NCBI GenBank assembly: GCA_023375785.1
Contig: SZWC01009535.1
Span: 33,245-64,582 of the forward strand
Length of the DNA: 31,338 bases
Reading direction: 5' to 3'
Origin: Penium margaritaceum
Taxonomy: Eukaryota > Streptophyta > Zygnematophyceae > Desmidiales > Peniaceae
Positions 10,320 through 20,593 of the stretch are shown piece by piece. Within the stretch, counting starts at the first letter, position 1. Every line of letters starts with the position of its first letter. The notes beneath the pieces are model-generated. The model was not told the origin of the DNA and searched no databases. It saw only the letters and a list, made by a program, of their open reading frames with translations. The translations under genes and the position numbers were made by a program.

Positions 10320-10866
10320 GATGTCACCTTGAAGGGTTTTGACCGTACTCCAATGCCGCCGGCTCAAGGGAGATGCCGCCCAAGATTGCGAGAGGCGTCA
10401 AGGAGCATGAAGAGAATGCCAAGGAAGACATAAAGACAAAAGGAAGACAAGGAGTTAGAAGAAAGAGTGAAAGAGTTGCTAGGTGTTTGTAGAATTCATC
10501 CTTACACTCCTTGCTCTTGTTTTGTGAGCGACACTCACGTCCCTTGTCAATTCCTTGACTTGTAGTTTTTTGTTTTCCTAGATTCTAGTCAAAACCATTC
10601 ACCGTGAGTCACGACTTAGGAAGGCTAGTTTTCAAAATCCACNCCAAGGAAGACAAAAAGACAAAAGGAAGACAAGGAGGTAGAAGAAAGAGTCAAAGAG
10701 TTGCTAGGTATTTTTAGAATTCATCCTTACACTCCTTGCTCTTGTTTTGTGAGCGACACTCACGTCCCTTGTCAATTCCTTGACTTGTAGTTTTTTGTTT
10801 TCCTAGATTCTAGTCAAAACCATTCACCGTGAGTCACGACTTAGGAAGGCTAGTTTTCAAAATCCA
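10320..10866 (+). repeat. Possible 5' LTR of the Gypsy element, containing an N-joined duplication
   Basis: TGTCACC at 10320 and CA at 10866 could be the LTR ends; gag starts about 160 bases downstream. Inside, 10419-10642 and 10644-10867 are 224-bp near-identical copies joined by the N at 10643, which looks like an unmerged contig overlap. Removing one copy gives an LTR of about 320 bp. I found no convincing primer binding site after 10866 and no second LTR because the element is truncated at its other end, so the LTR call is tentative while the duplication is clear. Confidence 0.4.
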
Positions 10867-10867
10867 C
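10419..10867. repeat. 224-bp direct duplication joined by a single N (likely assembly artefact)
   Basis: The two halves flank the N at 10643 exactly and differ at only a few bases (for example GACATAAAG against GACAAAAAG, and GGAGTTAGAAG against GGAGGTAGAAG). Same pattern as the other three N-joined duplications in the window. Confidence 0.87.
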
Positions 10868-10950
10868 GCTCTTGTCCCGACGAGAAGGCCCAAGAAAATA
10901 GAAATTAAACATGTGATTCCCTCACCGATCGTAAGAGGAAGGAGATTGTG

Positions 10951-10992
10951 GGAGGCGATCCCTCCTCGAAGTTGTGGGGTGATCCCCACAAC
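10951..10992 (+). repeat. Two adjacent short hairpins in the Gypsy leader
   Basis: GGAGG-CGATC-CCTCC (10951-10965) is followed by GTTGTGGGG-TGAT-CCCCACAAC (10971-10992, nine perfect pairs). They sit just before gag, where LTR elements carry packaging or translation signals; that role is only inferred from position. Confidence 0.5.
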
Positions 10993-11024
10993 AACTTTCA
11001 CGTGCTACTTCCACGGGCGACGAG

Positions 11025-13060
11025 ATGGCAAGTGCCCGACCGTCAAAGACAAACAAGGGCAAGGTGGTGACGGGCTCACCACACGCCCTCGGCTAACTTC
11101 GAAGCCGTCGCCGCGAGCATGTTGTCCAAACCAAAGGCAACCGTATCGTGGAAGGCAACTGGCGCCAACCTCGGCGACACAGAGAAGCGTGCGGAGGCCG
11201 GAAAAGTACTTGATGAGCACTTCGACGCACATGTGGGCAATCCCCATACGATGAACGACACGCTGGAAGAGGATCACCCGGAGGGGGGCCTGGACGAAGA
11301 GCATGACGCTGACGATGGCGAAGGCGATGAGGATTGCGATCATCGCCATCATCGTGCGGCAAACACGAGTTGATTGCTCAAGAAGGGCAAGGTGCCCGCT
11401 GCATCGCCTGAAGCTGTCGAGAGCAACAAGGCTGCCGGGAGCAGCAAAGATGTCGAATGGAGTCACACGGGAAGCTCCCGCGAGAACGAGCCAGACGACG
11501 TCGTCGCGAAGGCAATTTGCGATGACCGCCGCAGTTTTTCCAAGTTTGTTGCTGAGGCGGCGGGCCGACTCAAGATCATCACCGACGGTGGAGGTATGAC
11601 ACCTCTCAGAGGAGTGGGGGCGGACCCCCCTTCCTGCAATGTGGCCGCAATGGGGCAGGGCAGCACCCACTCAAGCATCATCGTTGACGACAGCCTCCTC
11701 TGAAAAGTGGGACTCCTTCGAGGCGTGTATGCAGACCGTACCCTCCTGTAGTGGGTAAAGGTGCACGGACAACACGAGGACCTGGAGGCTATCACCGACG
11801 CTCTGATGGGATTAGAGCTCAAGTTCGTGTTTGCAAACCTACAGGCCCATGTTGGACCGAGCATCACGGACCTCTACCGTGATCGCCAACTGCATGGCCT
11901 GGCCGCCGATGCAATGACCTCAACAAGGTGTTGCAGAGCGTGATTTACGTGTGGATGTAGAAGCAAGCGTAGAGCGCCGCAGCTACTGATGCCCTTGTCG
12001 GTGGCAGCGACAAATTGCCTACCTCAAAGACTTTAAGGCTGGTCATGAAAACATCCTTCCTCGACCATGTGGAGATCTTCAGTCGGTGAAGCTGGCCGAC
12101 TTAGTGAATTGCATAGAGTATGTTCTACGTGCCCACAAAGCTCCAATCAGCTAGTGGGATGACCTTGCCACGACGCAGCTCGTAGACAAGCTCTTCAAGT
12201 ATGTGGTCAAGGAGTGAATTGCGCAACAACCAAACCTCAAGTGGCAGCCCATGTCGTGGGAGACCTTCTGCGTGATCATGTTTAAGAGGTGCACCCAACG
12301 TTAGGAGGCGCAGCACCCCTTCTACAAAATCAAGGACTTCAGGAAGCTGGATGGCTCACTCAAAGCCTACTTAAGCAAGTTCACCACACTTGTGGAGAAG
12401 CCGAAAGCTGCATTGAGGGCAACGGGACTCAGACGTTCAAGTACCCGGTATGCATGCTCTTGGAGTACTTGCGTGACGGTCTTGCCAGTGAGAAGCTGAA
12501 GGATAAGACCATCACAATGGCAACCGGCCAGGCTTGGACAAGCTAGAGGGCGTTGCAGGACTACATGAGTGAGGTGTATTCATCAAACCCGAAGCACTAC
12601 TCAGACGCATGGCCGAACGCACGTGCACAGCAAGGCCACAACACGCGCATGGACGCTGCGCGGGCTGGAGGAGCAACAGGACAGCTGGACGGAGCCAAGG
12701 GTAAGGAGCCTACAAACCGTCCAGTCAAGAAGACTGGCGAGCACAGGATCCCAAACCACAAGCGCAGCCGCGATAATGACGAGCTACAGGCGGTGTGAGA
12801 GCGTCGCAACATAGCATTGCGCGACAGACTCTGCCAGAACTGTATGTAACCTGGTCACTTTAGGGCTCCGTGCTCTGACGCTGCTGGTGGTGGACAAGAG
12901 CCTGAGAAGTTAGCCGCAGCAGCAACACCTCGTGGGTAGGGTGCAACATGATGCCATGGACAGGGTCGTGGATAGGGTCGCGGTCGCGGTAATGGGCCCG
13001 GCCGTGGTAACAGACAAGGCCGTGGGGCGGGCTTTCCCCACCCCTGATTGACGTTAATGG
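11025..13060 (+). pseudogene. Ty3/Gypsy gag with zinc knuckle, heavily broken
   Basis: A start at 11025 (MASARPSKTNKG) is plausible, followed by a frameshift. A Glu/Asp-rich part (about 11200-11370) and a stretch around 11374-11700 are split by TGA. After 11940 the capsid-like part is readable in shifted frames (IAYLKDFKAGHENILP, WQPMSWETF, HPFYKIKDFRKLDGSLKAYL) with TAG and TGA stops. The C-terminal nucleocapsid has a knuckle C-X2-C-X4-H-X4-C at 12832-12873 with TAA at 12847 in its middle, then Gly/Arg repeats broken by TAG at places where RGQG would be expected. Gag would form the particle and bind RNA. Plus-strand and followed directly by pol, as in Gypsy elements. Confidence 0.7.
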
Positions 13061-13079
13061 AGACCACTCAGGGGTAAAA

Positions 13080-13945
13080 TTGGATCATGAGTATGGGTTC
13101 ATGTTTTCAGACGATGTCAAACAATTTGAGTTTTTGACGAGTTCAAATTTCTGTGTTGTTTTCACCCCTCTCATTGAACCTCATTCTGTACTTGCTGATC
13201 GACATTACCCACTAAATCTTGCATTACCAGACAAGATGCATGACCGGACCTGCTTAGTGGTGGCGACACCGACCACTGTACAAGAATTTTGTAACACAGT
13301 GATTCAAGCAAACACCCTCAAAGCGATGAGTTCAATCACGTTTGCGGTACCTTTAGTCGACGATGTCAACCCAGTGAAATTTAAGGGTTGGAAGGTGCTA
13401 GCCGAATTCACATGTGCCGACAAGATGTGGACTCAAGTAGGTGAATCATGGGAGCTGCGGCGTCAGCCATCTACATTTTATAATTATCACAAACTCGGCT
13501 TGTCATCGTCGAGCCAGTTCACTCGGAATAGTAGAGGCAACATGACGATGCAGTTCAAAGGACACCTGGCAGGTGCTCCCGTTAACGTACTTGTTGACAC
13601 AAGAGGAGATGACTCCTTTGTTAGCATTGTCTCTACCTGACAGGTTGGCCTGAAATACAAGCCATCGAATGGCGCAGTTGTCGTCGGTGACAACCGTAGA
13701 GTACGTGTAAAGCAAAAATCTAAATTCAAGGATACCCACAGCGTGTCATGTTGAAGGTACTCATCTTTCTTGACGCGTTTGACGTGGTGCTAGGTGATCC
13801 ATGGCTCCATGAAAACAAGGATATAATGTGCTTTGAATCAAAGCGTTTGATCCTCCGAAAAGGACATCGTCGCTTTACGTTGATTTTGAGTACGGAGTTA
13901 TCGCTGAACCGACTCAAATTCCATGCCAGCTTGTCTGCGATGTAG
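13080..13945 (+). pseudogene. Gypsy retropepsin-like protease, broken
   Basis: The open stretch 13080-13640 starts with a segment I do not recognise (about residues 1-155) and ends with the protease entry FKGHLAGAPVNVLVDTRGDDSFVS. The catalytic triplet D-T-G is D-T-R here (Asp173 retained, Gly to Arg), so the enzyme should be inactive. TGA at 13638 sits where Arg is likely (CGA to TGA). After a frameshift the second half is in 13748-13945, with DVVLGDPWLHE corresponding to the family's conserved I-L-G-x-x-W-L block, ending in TAG. Confidence 0.75.
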
Positions 13946-13999
13946 GTCAAGAGACGTATTCGACAAGGTTGTCGATACCACTTAGCTCGGCTCTAGAAT

Positions 14000-15536
14000 G
14001 TGGAGGACATTGTGGAGGAAGACACGCCACAAGAAATCAAATCTCTTTTGGTGGAGTTCTCGTACATGTTCCAAGATCCACCAGCTAGGCTTCCACCAGA
14101 GAGACACATGGGCCACACGATTCTGATGCAACCGAAGCTGACTCCTCCGTTCAAACCCATGTATCGCCTTACTCTAGCAGAAAGGCGAAAGGCCAAACGC
14201 CAAATCAAAGATTACCTTGCAAAAGGATGGATCAAGCCAAGTAGCTCGCCGTACGGTGCGCCGATCTTTTTTGTGAAAAAAAAGGACTGTGGTTTACGCA
14301 TGTGCGTGGATTATCAGAGTTGAACAAGCTGAAGGTGAAAAATCGACTCCCCTTACCGTGGATTGAGGACCTTTTTTGCCAACTCCAAGGAGAAAACATG
14401 TTTTCTTCCTTGGATTTGTCTCAAGGGTACCATCAAATTCGCATCACAGAAGATGATGTATCCGAAACTACGTTTCAAACTCACATGGGAATCTATCACT
14501 TTCGAGTGTTATGCTTTGGGTTTACAAAGTCCTTGGCAACCTTTCAAGAATAAATGAACCAAATTTATGCCAAGTAACTCGGTCAGTTTGTCTTGGTTTA
14601 CCTGGACAACATCTTGGTTTTCTCCAAATCAATGGAAGATTGCACGGAACATGTACACAAAGTCCTCGCAATCCTTCGCGAGCAAAAGTTCTATGCAAAA
14701 GTGAGAAAGTGCAAGTTTGCATAAGATGAGCTCGAATACCTTGGACACATCGTCGGCAAGGACGACATCCGTGTCGACCCACAAGATGTTCAAGCCGTTG
14801 AAGACTGGCCACACCCGGAAAACGTTTGGCAGATTCAGTCTTTCCTCGGCCTTGCAAACTACTTTGGTGGGTTCATGCAAGGGTATTCGACCCTAGTAGC
14901 ACCACTAACCAGGCTCACATGAAAAGACGTGCACTAGGATTTGACATCTAATTGTGAGAACACTTTTCTCGAAGTCAAAGAGCTTCTATCCACAGTGCCC
15001 GTCCTAGCTCTACCGGATCCATCGCGACCTCGGGAGGTTTGATGTGATACGTCGGTAGTAGGACTCGGAGCCGTCCTCATGCAGAACTGTCCTCCAGATG
15101 TGGATGACAGCCGAAAGCTCATCCTTGCTGAAATTTGGTACACGACTAGGAATCAAGAGCTCCTTACGGTAGTACACGCTTTCAATATGTGGCGTTGCTA
15201 GCTCAAGGTTGCTGAAGGGGGTGTGACGGCCGTGACCAACCATAACCCATTGGTGTATTTCCAAACGCAACAAAACCTGTCAAGACGACATGCGCATTGG
15301 AGCAAATACCTAAGCTGTTCTTGTTCACATGGGAGTATCGGCCAGGACGCATCAATGAGGCCGATCACCTAAGCCGAGAGCTTGTGGAAATCAATGGCCA
15401 TTGCAACAGCAACAGTACAAACACTAGATTCCCCTACACCTTTACGTCAACCACCACGAGATATTATCCATTACAACAATTGTATAAGCAAGATATGGAT
15501 GGGATACTGTGTGGATACTTAGCTTCAAGACTCTAA
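14000..15536 (+). pseudogene. Gypsy reverse transcriptase and RNase H, broken
   Basis: RT begins with PPFKPMYRLTLAERR, WIKPSSSPYGAPIFFVKKKD and LRMCVDY, where a small indel near 14320 shifts frame; NKLKVKNRLPLPWIEDL and FSSLDLSQGYHQI (first catalytic Asp) follow. The YLDD box reads YLDN at 14599-14610, so one of the paired catalytic aspartates is Asn. Then LEYLGHIVGKDDI, FLGLANYFGGFM and RNase H pieces (GLGAVLMQN, TNHNPLVYFQT). Stops include TAA at 14553, 14577 and 14722 and TAG/TGA further on; another frameshift lies near 15290, after which FTWEYRPGRINEADHLSR is readable. The RT-before-integrase order identifies Ty3/Gypsy. Confidence 0.85.
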
Positions 15537-16245
15537 AAATTTAGACAAGCATGGATTGGTGGAGGCCGCAAGAATCTTTTGGCATGGAGAACAAGTTGTT
15601 TTGCCAAACTTGGGAGACCTTCCAGCAAAGATTATCTCCTAGTTGCACGATTTGCCGGTCGCAGGTCATGTGGGACCTCGAAAGACTAGATAGGCACTCT
15701 CGAACCACTATTGGTGGCTAGCATGGAGTGTCGATGTCCGTAAGTATTGCATGACATGCGACCCATGTCTTCAAAAGTAGGCTAGTAACAAGAAGAATAG
15801 TGGACTCCTCCAACAGCTTCCCATTCCTTGGACTCCATGGGAGTGCATCAGCATTGACCTCATTACTGGTCTTCCCGACACGGCTCGTGGCCACGATGCA
15901 ATACTAGTGGTTGTGGATCTTTTGGCAAAGATGACATAGTGCATTCTTACAACTACTGACGTGAACGAAGAGGAGACCCCTTGTCTCTTCTTTGAGGGTG
16001 TCGTAAAGTACCACTGCTTGCCATTGCGCATTGTCTATGATCGAGATAAAAAATTTGCTAGTAAATTCTAGCAAAAGATGCATGAGTACTTTGGCAGCCA
16101 GTCGTAGATGTCGACGACGTTTCACCCTCAAACTGATAGACAAACAGAGCGCATGAACCACACTCTAGAGAAAATGCTCTAAATGTACGTGGACCCCGCC
16201 ATGAATGACTCGGACAAACTCCTAGTACTGGCAGATAAGGTTGCA
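15537..16245 (+). pseudogene. Gypsy integrase, broken and truncated
   Basis: The zinc-binding HHCC part is seen as LHDLPVAGHVG and YCMTCDPC (15640-15765), then the DDE core: [13 protein letters not shown] (Asp), LRIVYDRDKKF (Asp) and TERMN (Glu). TAG codons interrupt it, for example in KF-stop-QKMHEYF near 16068, where the family has Trp. All three catalytic residues remain. Homology stops at about 16245 (DKLLVLADKVAHGS), well before the usual C-terminus, where GGATCC-rich DNA begins; no 3' LTR follows, so the element is truncated. Confidence 0.8.
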
Positions 16246-16400
16246 CACGGATCCTAGGCTCCGCGGTGCCCTACCCATGAATTCGGATCCAGATTCGGAT
16301 TTGCTGTTTGGGATCCAGGATCGTGGATCCGGCTTGGATCTGCAGATCCTAACCCAAATCCTAGGGCAGAGGGAGGGGCGGTCGGGGTGAATTCCTGACT
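16246..16400. repeat. GGATCC-rich degenerate tract at the Gypsy breakpoint
   Basis: GGATCC occurs at 16249, 16285, 16311 and 16325, with near-copies GGATCT (16336), AGATCC (16344) and CGGAT variants between. No regular unit length. It starts where integrase homology ends, so it marks the junction with other DNA. Confidence 0.55.
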
Positions 16401-16598
16401 ACAGCTCCGGCTCAAGTCATCCGCGTAACACACTTATTTGCACATTCAAAATCAAGCACTTCAACATGCGCAACATGCTTTTGACTGGCAAACTTTTCCG
16501 CGACACGCCCGTGTGGTTGGCACATGAATCATGCGTGTCAACCACGTGAAACTTGTCAAATTGCCAGCCTCGAGCTGGCGATGATACGTTCATTGGTC

Positions 16599-17117
16599 TC
16601 ATATCTTTATATCTTTTGACTGACCAACCACCTGTAGCCCCACAACATCGCAAGGTGGCGTCGTGGTCGCAGAAATGTGGAGGATCAAAAGGATGGTGGC
16701 AGCCTGGGACATGCTGGCAGGTGGAGCTGAAGCTACACCATTGGATGAGGAAGGAGGAGAGGATGGAGGAGATGTGATCGAAGAGGCCGTCGACAAACAA
16801 GTAGCAGAAGCACGCTTAGTGACGATGAGGTCACGAAGCCACTGCACCGTCTGCCGCAGGCCGTGGATCTTGGCAAATATGCTCGCAAGAGGTCTAGCTA
16901 GGGGATCTACCAACGCCGGCAGATCCATATGATGTGGAGGACGTAGGCTCGAACGAGGCTGTAGCCAAGGTGGATGCCAGCTGGGAGGGCGCGTCCAACA
17001 GCAACGCCAACCATGACGTCCATCACCACAGTAGTAACAGGCGAACGTGCAGGGCGCTTGCTCAGATGTCCGCGTACACATTTCGTGCACTGGACGATGG
17101 ATAGGTACCGAGGGCAC
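16599..17117 (-). pseudogene. Possible gag fragment with one zinc knuckle
   Basis: A 172-codon open frame with one clear motif, CYYCGDGRHGWRCC (C-X2-C-X4-H-X4-C, residues 27-40, bases 17039-16998), followed by a Pro-rich linker, a short helix-forming stretch (ASIFAKIHGLRQTVQWLRDLI) and Ser/Pro-rich sequence. Retroelement gags often have knuckle and linker in this order, and a minus-strand Copia 5' end lies to the right at 18.9 kb, but a gap and 1 kb of non-coding DNA separate them and no pol follows. A host zinc-knuckle gene fragment is an alternative. The start may be wrong because a TAG precedes it closely. Confidence 0.3.
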
Positions 17118-17639
17118 CTACTCCCGTTGGTAAACACCAAGCCACGGGAGAGAATGAGGCCAGTAGGTACTGTCACTCTTGGAAGTCACAGCGTCCGGGT
17201 TAGCAAACGTGACCAGACGGGACAAGATGCTCTACCACAGCACGCCCAGAGACTAGAGTCTGACGAACTGCGACCACTAATGATGCCGCCACTAATAGAG
17301 CAAAGACTGCTGCAAGACGAGAAGGGGTGGTGACTGCAGGTGTGGCTGTTGCTCCAAGCGGTAAACGACCCAGCCCTTGGAGATGGAAAGACTCGAATCC
17401 ACCGTCGATCTTATAGAGTGAAGTGCGCGCATGAATCCACGGGCCCCAGGGAGACGTCGGTCCAGGACACGTCTCGAAGTGGAGATCGCCGTTGACGCAC
17501 AATCCGTTGCCGGCTGAGAAGGTGAAACTGCAAGTGTTGGCGCAGCCGTCGCACTATGTAGTCATTGTAACTCCGCCCGATACGACTATTGCTGCTATGA
17601 GAGTTGTTGCTGCTGCGGCGGTAGTAGTAGGACGATTCC
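17118..17639. other. No gene seen
   Basis: Short open frames occur on both strands (for example 17502-17200, minus) but show no motif, composition or homology I recognise. Confidence 0.4.
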
Positions 17640-17855
17640 CTTTTCTTGTCGTTCTATAGCCCTCAGGGCCCCTTTTGTGTTTCTTTGTTTTCCTCTTGCC
17701 CTCACCCTCCACCCCTTTTTTTTCTTGTTCTCCCCTCTGCTTTCCTTAAGCACTCGCCTTTTTTTTTCCTTTTCCACTTGCTTTCAGGCGTACCCCTTTT
17801 CTTATTTTTGGTTACTCACCCCCCTTTTTTCTCGATTTTCCCTAAGGTGGGCGAA
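17640..17855. repeat. Polypyrimidine tract
   Basis: About 210 bases made almost only of C and T on the plus strand (runs such as CCCCTTTTTTTTCTTG and CCTTTTTTTTTCC), purine-rich on the other strand. Frames here encode only Lys/Arg/Glu or Phe/Leu/Ser low complexity. Such tracts can form triplex DNA; no function is shown. Confidence 0.7.
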
Positions 17856-17915
17856 TGGAGAAAACAAGGAAGGGGAGCGGAGGTATCCGGCTTGTCCGGC
17901 CCTCCCTCCTGTGCA

Positions 17916-17956
17916 CGCTCGCTCGCTCGCTCGCTGAGCGAGCGAGCGAGCGAGTG
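17916..17956. repeat. (CGCT)5 hairpin with one-base loop
   Basis: Five CGCT units (17916-17935), a single G, then AGCG four times plus AGTG (17937-17956): a 20-base stem with 19 standard pairs and one G-T pair. It is followed within 20 bases by a G run and the assembly gap. Confidence 0.85.
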
Positions 17957-17975
17957 AGGGAGTGTTGGGGGGGGG

Positions 17976-18161
17976 NNNNNNNNNNNNNNNNNNNNNNNNN
18001 NNNNNNNNNNNNNNNNNNNNNNNNNNNNNNNNNNNNNNNNNNNNNNNNNNNNNNNNNNNNNNNNNNNNNNNNNNNNNNNNNNNNNNNNNNNNNNNNNNNN
18101 NNNNNNNNNNNNNNNNNNNNNNNNNNNNNNNNNNNNNNNNNNNNNNNNNNNNNNNNNNNNN
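17976..18161. other. Assembly gap (186 N)
   Basis: Unknown sequence. The G run and the long hairpin on the left and GC-rich DNA on the right probably caused it. Confidence 0.98.
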
Positions 18162-18950
18162 GACAGTTGGCCGACGGGGGCCGACGGGCCCCTCTAAGGG
18201 GCTCCTCGGAGGGGCTCGATGGGGCCCTCCGTGGGCCTCCTTGAAAGGAGGGGAGGGGGGCGAAAGGGGCCGACAGCCCTCCTTAGAGAGGCTCCCTAAT
18301 GGGGGTCGAGGGGGCCCCTCTGAGGGAGCGGAGCACAAGGGCTGCGAGGCCCTCCTGCAACAGCAGCTGCAACGGTGGGTGCACCTACTATGGTTGCTGC
18401 TGCTGCTGCTTCCGCCGCCTTTGCTGCTGTTGTTGCTACTCTATGCATCAGGTGCTGCTGCTGCTTGATGCTGCCGCCGCTGCTGCTGCCGCTGCTTCCG
18501 CTGCTATTGCTGTTGTTGCTAAACTACGCAACAGGTGCTGCTGCTACTTGCTGCTGCCGCAGCTCCCGCTTGCTGCTGCCGCCACTGGTGCTTGCTGCTA
18601 CACACTGCTGCTGATGCCGCCGTTGCTACACTGGCTGCTGCTGCTGTTATTATGTGCTGCTGCTGCTGAAGCCGTTGTTACAGCGGCTGATGCGCTACTG
18701 CTGCTGTTGCTGTTGCTGCTGCTACTACGCCGCAACGCGGTTGCTGCTACTCTTGCTACGAATGCTAGTGCTGGCCGCAGTCGTTACTGCTCCTGTGCAC
18801 GGCTCACCGCCCTTGTGGCGTTCACGTTCAGTCGTTTCGCACTCCTTCACGCTGCTTCCGGCGTGGCGCCTCGTGGCATGTTCTCTTCGCGTTCCGCCCG
18901 CTACTGCTGTTTCTGCTGCTCACACGCCCCCCTGCGCTATGATACCAAGT
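18162..18950 (-). other. Low-complexity leader of a third Copia element (CAG-rich in its sense strand)
   Basis: Next to the gap, 18162-18345 is GC-rich with many small inverted repeats (GGCCCCTCTAAGGGGCTCC type). From about 18390 to 18770 the plus strand is imperfect CTG/TTG/CCG triplets, hence CAG/CAA/CGG on the minus strand, the direction of the element whose primer site lies at 18947-18936. Open frames here encode Ala/Leu/Cys runs and are not credible proteins. The gag that should follow on the left is lost in or beyond the gap. Confidence 0.6.
18936..18947 (-). other. Primer binding site, initiator tRNA-Met (one mismatch)
   Basis: Minus strand reads TGGTATCATAGC against TGGTATCAGAGC for plant iMet tRNA. 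It lies three bases from the LTR end at 18951. Confidence 0.75.
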
Positions 18951-19607
18951 TGGAAATATTCTAGGGCATGCAAGCCCATGCAAGAACGAACATGAGCTCT
19001 GTGTGTGAGTGTGATGCAAGACGACAAGAATTTGGCTAAGTCTGGAATGCTGAATATAAAGAAACAAGGAGAGTTTACAAATGAGCCCTTTATACAGGAG
19101 CACTGGCAGCTAGCTGCACCGGGCCCCGTCACCCCTGTTGAACCCAAATGAGTCAACAAGAAGAACACACTGCATACACCATGACAACAACAAAGGTGGT
19201 CTCCTCGAGGCATCGGAACAGCTCTCCGAGTGCCCGGGTCTCGACCACCGAGAACATATGGGCAGTGCCAAAAAATCTCGGAATCAACGTCCAGACATCA
19301 CAGACGGCTTTCCGAACATTGGAAGCCCCACAACAGCCATCGGGTCTCATCGTCGCACCGGTACAGTCCGCCGGGTGCGTGGGTCTCAACCCACCGAGAA
19401 AACTCTCCTACCTCCTGACAAGCCCACATGGCTGCCGGAACGCATCAATCACATCTCGCCGGCGTTTTCGTAGATGTTGGAGAAGTCTCGGTGCAGTCCG
19501 GAGGCCCGTCGTGTAGTCACGCCCTCCTCTATCATATACCCCGAATGTGGGTATATTGGTAAACTAGTGGTGTCGGTCGTGACGGGTGGAAGCCACAAAA
19601 ACCAATA
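18951..19607 (-). repeat. 5' LTR of a minus-strand Copia element
   Basis: The inner end is fixed by the primer site (LTR ends TTTCCA). The outer end is set at TATTGG (19607), one base from TGTTGG, because the next 40 bases match the start of the plus-strand LTR at 19626. A TATA-like TGTATAAAG on the minus strand (19096-19089) is a plausible promoter. Length 657 bp, close to the other LTRs. A small perfect inverted repeat ATATACCC/GGGTATAT lies at 19534-19556. No coding signal in the stretch. Confidence 0.65.
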
Positions 19608-19667
19608 GTTTCTCACCAAGGGGAGTGTTGGTTTGTGTGGCTTGCACCCGTTACGAGCGATGACGTG
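19566..19667. repeat. Inverted repeat formed by two head-to-head LTR starts
   Basis: Bases 19583-19604 and 19629-19650 are reverse complements at 20 of 22 positions, and weaker matching extends about 17 bases outward. The 18 bases between the LTRs include CCAAGGGGAG, like a polypurine tract. The structure follows from two related LTRs lying head to head. Confidence 0.7.
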
Positions 19668-20308
19668 GTGATTATCCGTATACCTAGTACTGGTGGTATG
19701 GAGCGGCGTTCCGAGAGAGCATGAAGATGTGATCCATGATGCGGACGCAGCTGGCGCTAGGGCACCGGCGAGTGGTGGCTCCGTGCACTAGCAGCTGCCA
19801 AACAGCTGCCACGACATCCCGGGTGCTTGCCGGGGTCCTTTCTCGATTTTCTGCAGACGCAAGAGTTTTCTTGGTGGACTGGCTCTCTAGCCGGATTTGC
19901 ATGTTTTGCATTGTCTGTCCACCGATGAATGCTGGACTTGTGCCTGTGACCAGTTGTAGCGTCGGGCTTAAGATTCTGTATCTCTAGGCTCTGACGGTGG
20001 TGCGTTCGGATACTTGTGCGTAGGTTTATGGCCAAAACAGTGATTTTAGGCCAGTTTTAGGACAAAGTGACACTTCGCATGCATCACTTGCTATGAGCCG
20101 CAGCAGGTATTTATGTTGTGTTCTTGTCAGTTGTCATTCCTCTCTTTAATCATATTCATTTTGAGCTTCCTAACACTCTGTACGTGTCCCTACCTAGACC
20201 CTTGCATTTTTGTCTCTAACTTGTGACTCTTGTCACACACTGACCTAGCACTGACGCCTAGTGTGACGGCAAGTGGTTAGGAAGGTTCTAGGAAGTTTCT
20301 CTACTACA
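19626..20308 (+). repeat. Plus-strand Copia LTR (solo or 3' LTR remnant)
   Basis: Starts TGTTGG after a purine run and probably ends CA at 20308 (683 bp). Its second half matches the LTR at 20594-21234 in order (GGCCAAAACAGTG, GGCCnGTTTTAGGACA, GCAGGTATTTATG, AGGAAG-TTCT), so it belongs to the same family but is much diverged. No primer binding site follows and no internal region precedes it, which fits a solo LTR or a fragment. Confidence 0.65.
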
Positions 20309-20593
20309 TACCGTAGTGTTAGGCATATTCGTGCACTTGAGAATACATTTTTGTGATTTCATGTCTCACCCAAAAAAAGGGCATTTCCTGTTTCTGATGC
20401 GGTTGCCCAAACGCAACAGTTTGATGTTTCCTGGTTTTTACATGTGTCCATCAGTTCAGGTTCTGCCTCCTCGCAGAGGTTGTTTATTCAAATTTCAAGC
20501 GTTTGACCTCCTTCGTAGCTTGCCAGCATCGGACAGCCACATATTTTTATTGCTCCCGATATGGTCGCGACATGAGTTGTTGCATTTGTCGCA
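20309..20593. other. Intergenic between two LTRs, nothing recognised
   Basis: 285 bases, more AT-rich than the surroundings, with no coding or repeat signal that I can support. Confidence 0.5.

Noticed and set aside
18299..18964. 221-codon Ala/Leu/Cys-rich open frame
   Set aside because: Translation of CTG repeats, running into the primer binding site of the opposite-strand element.
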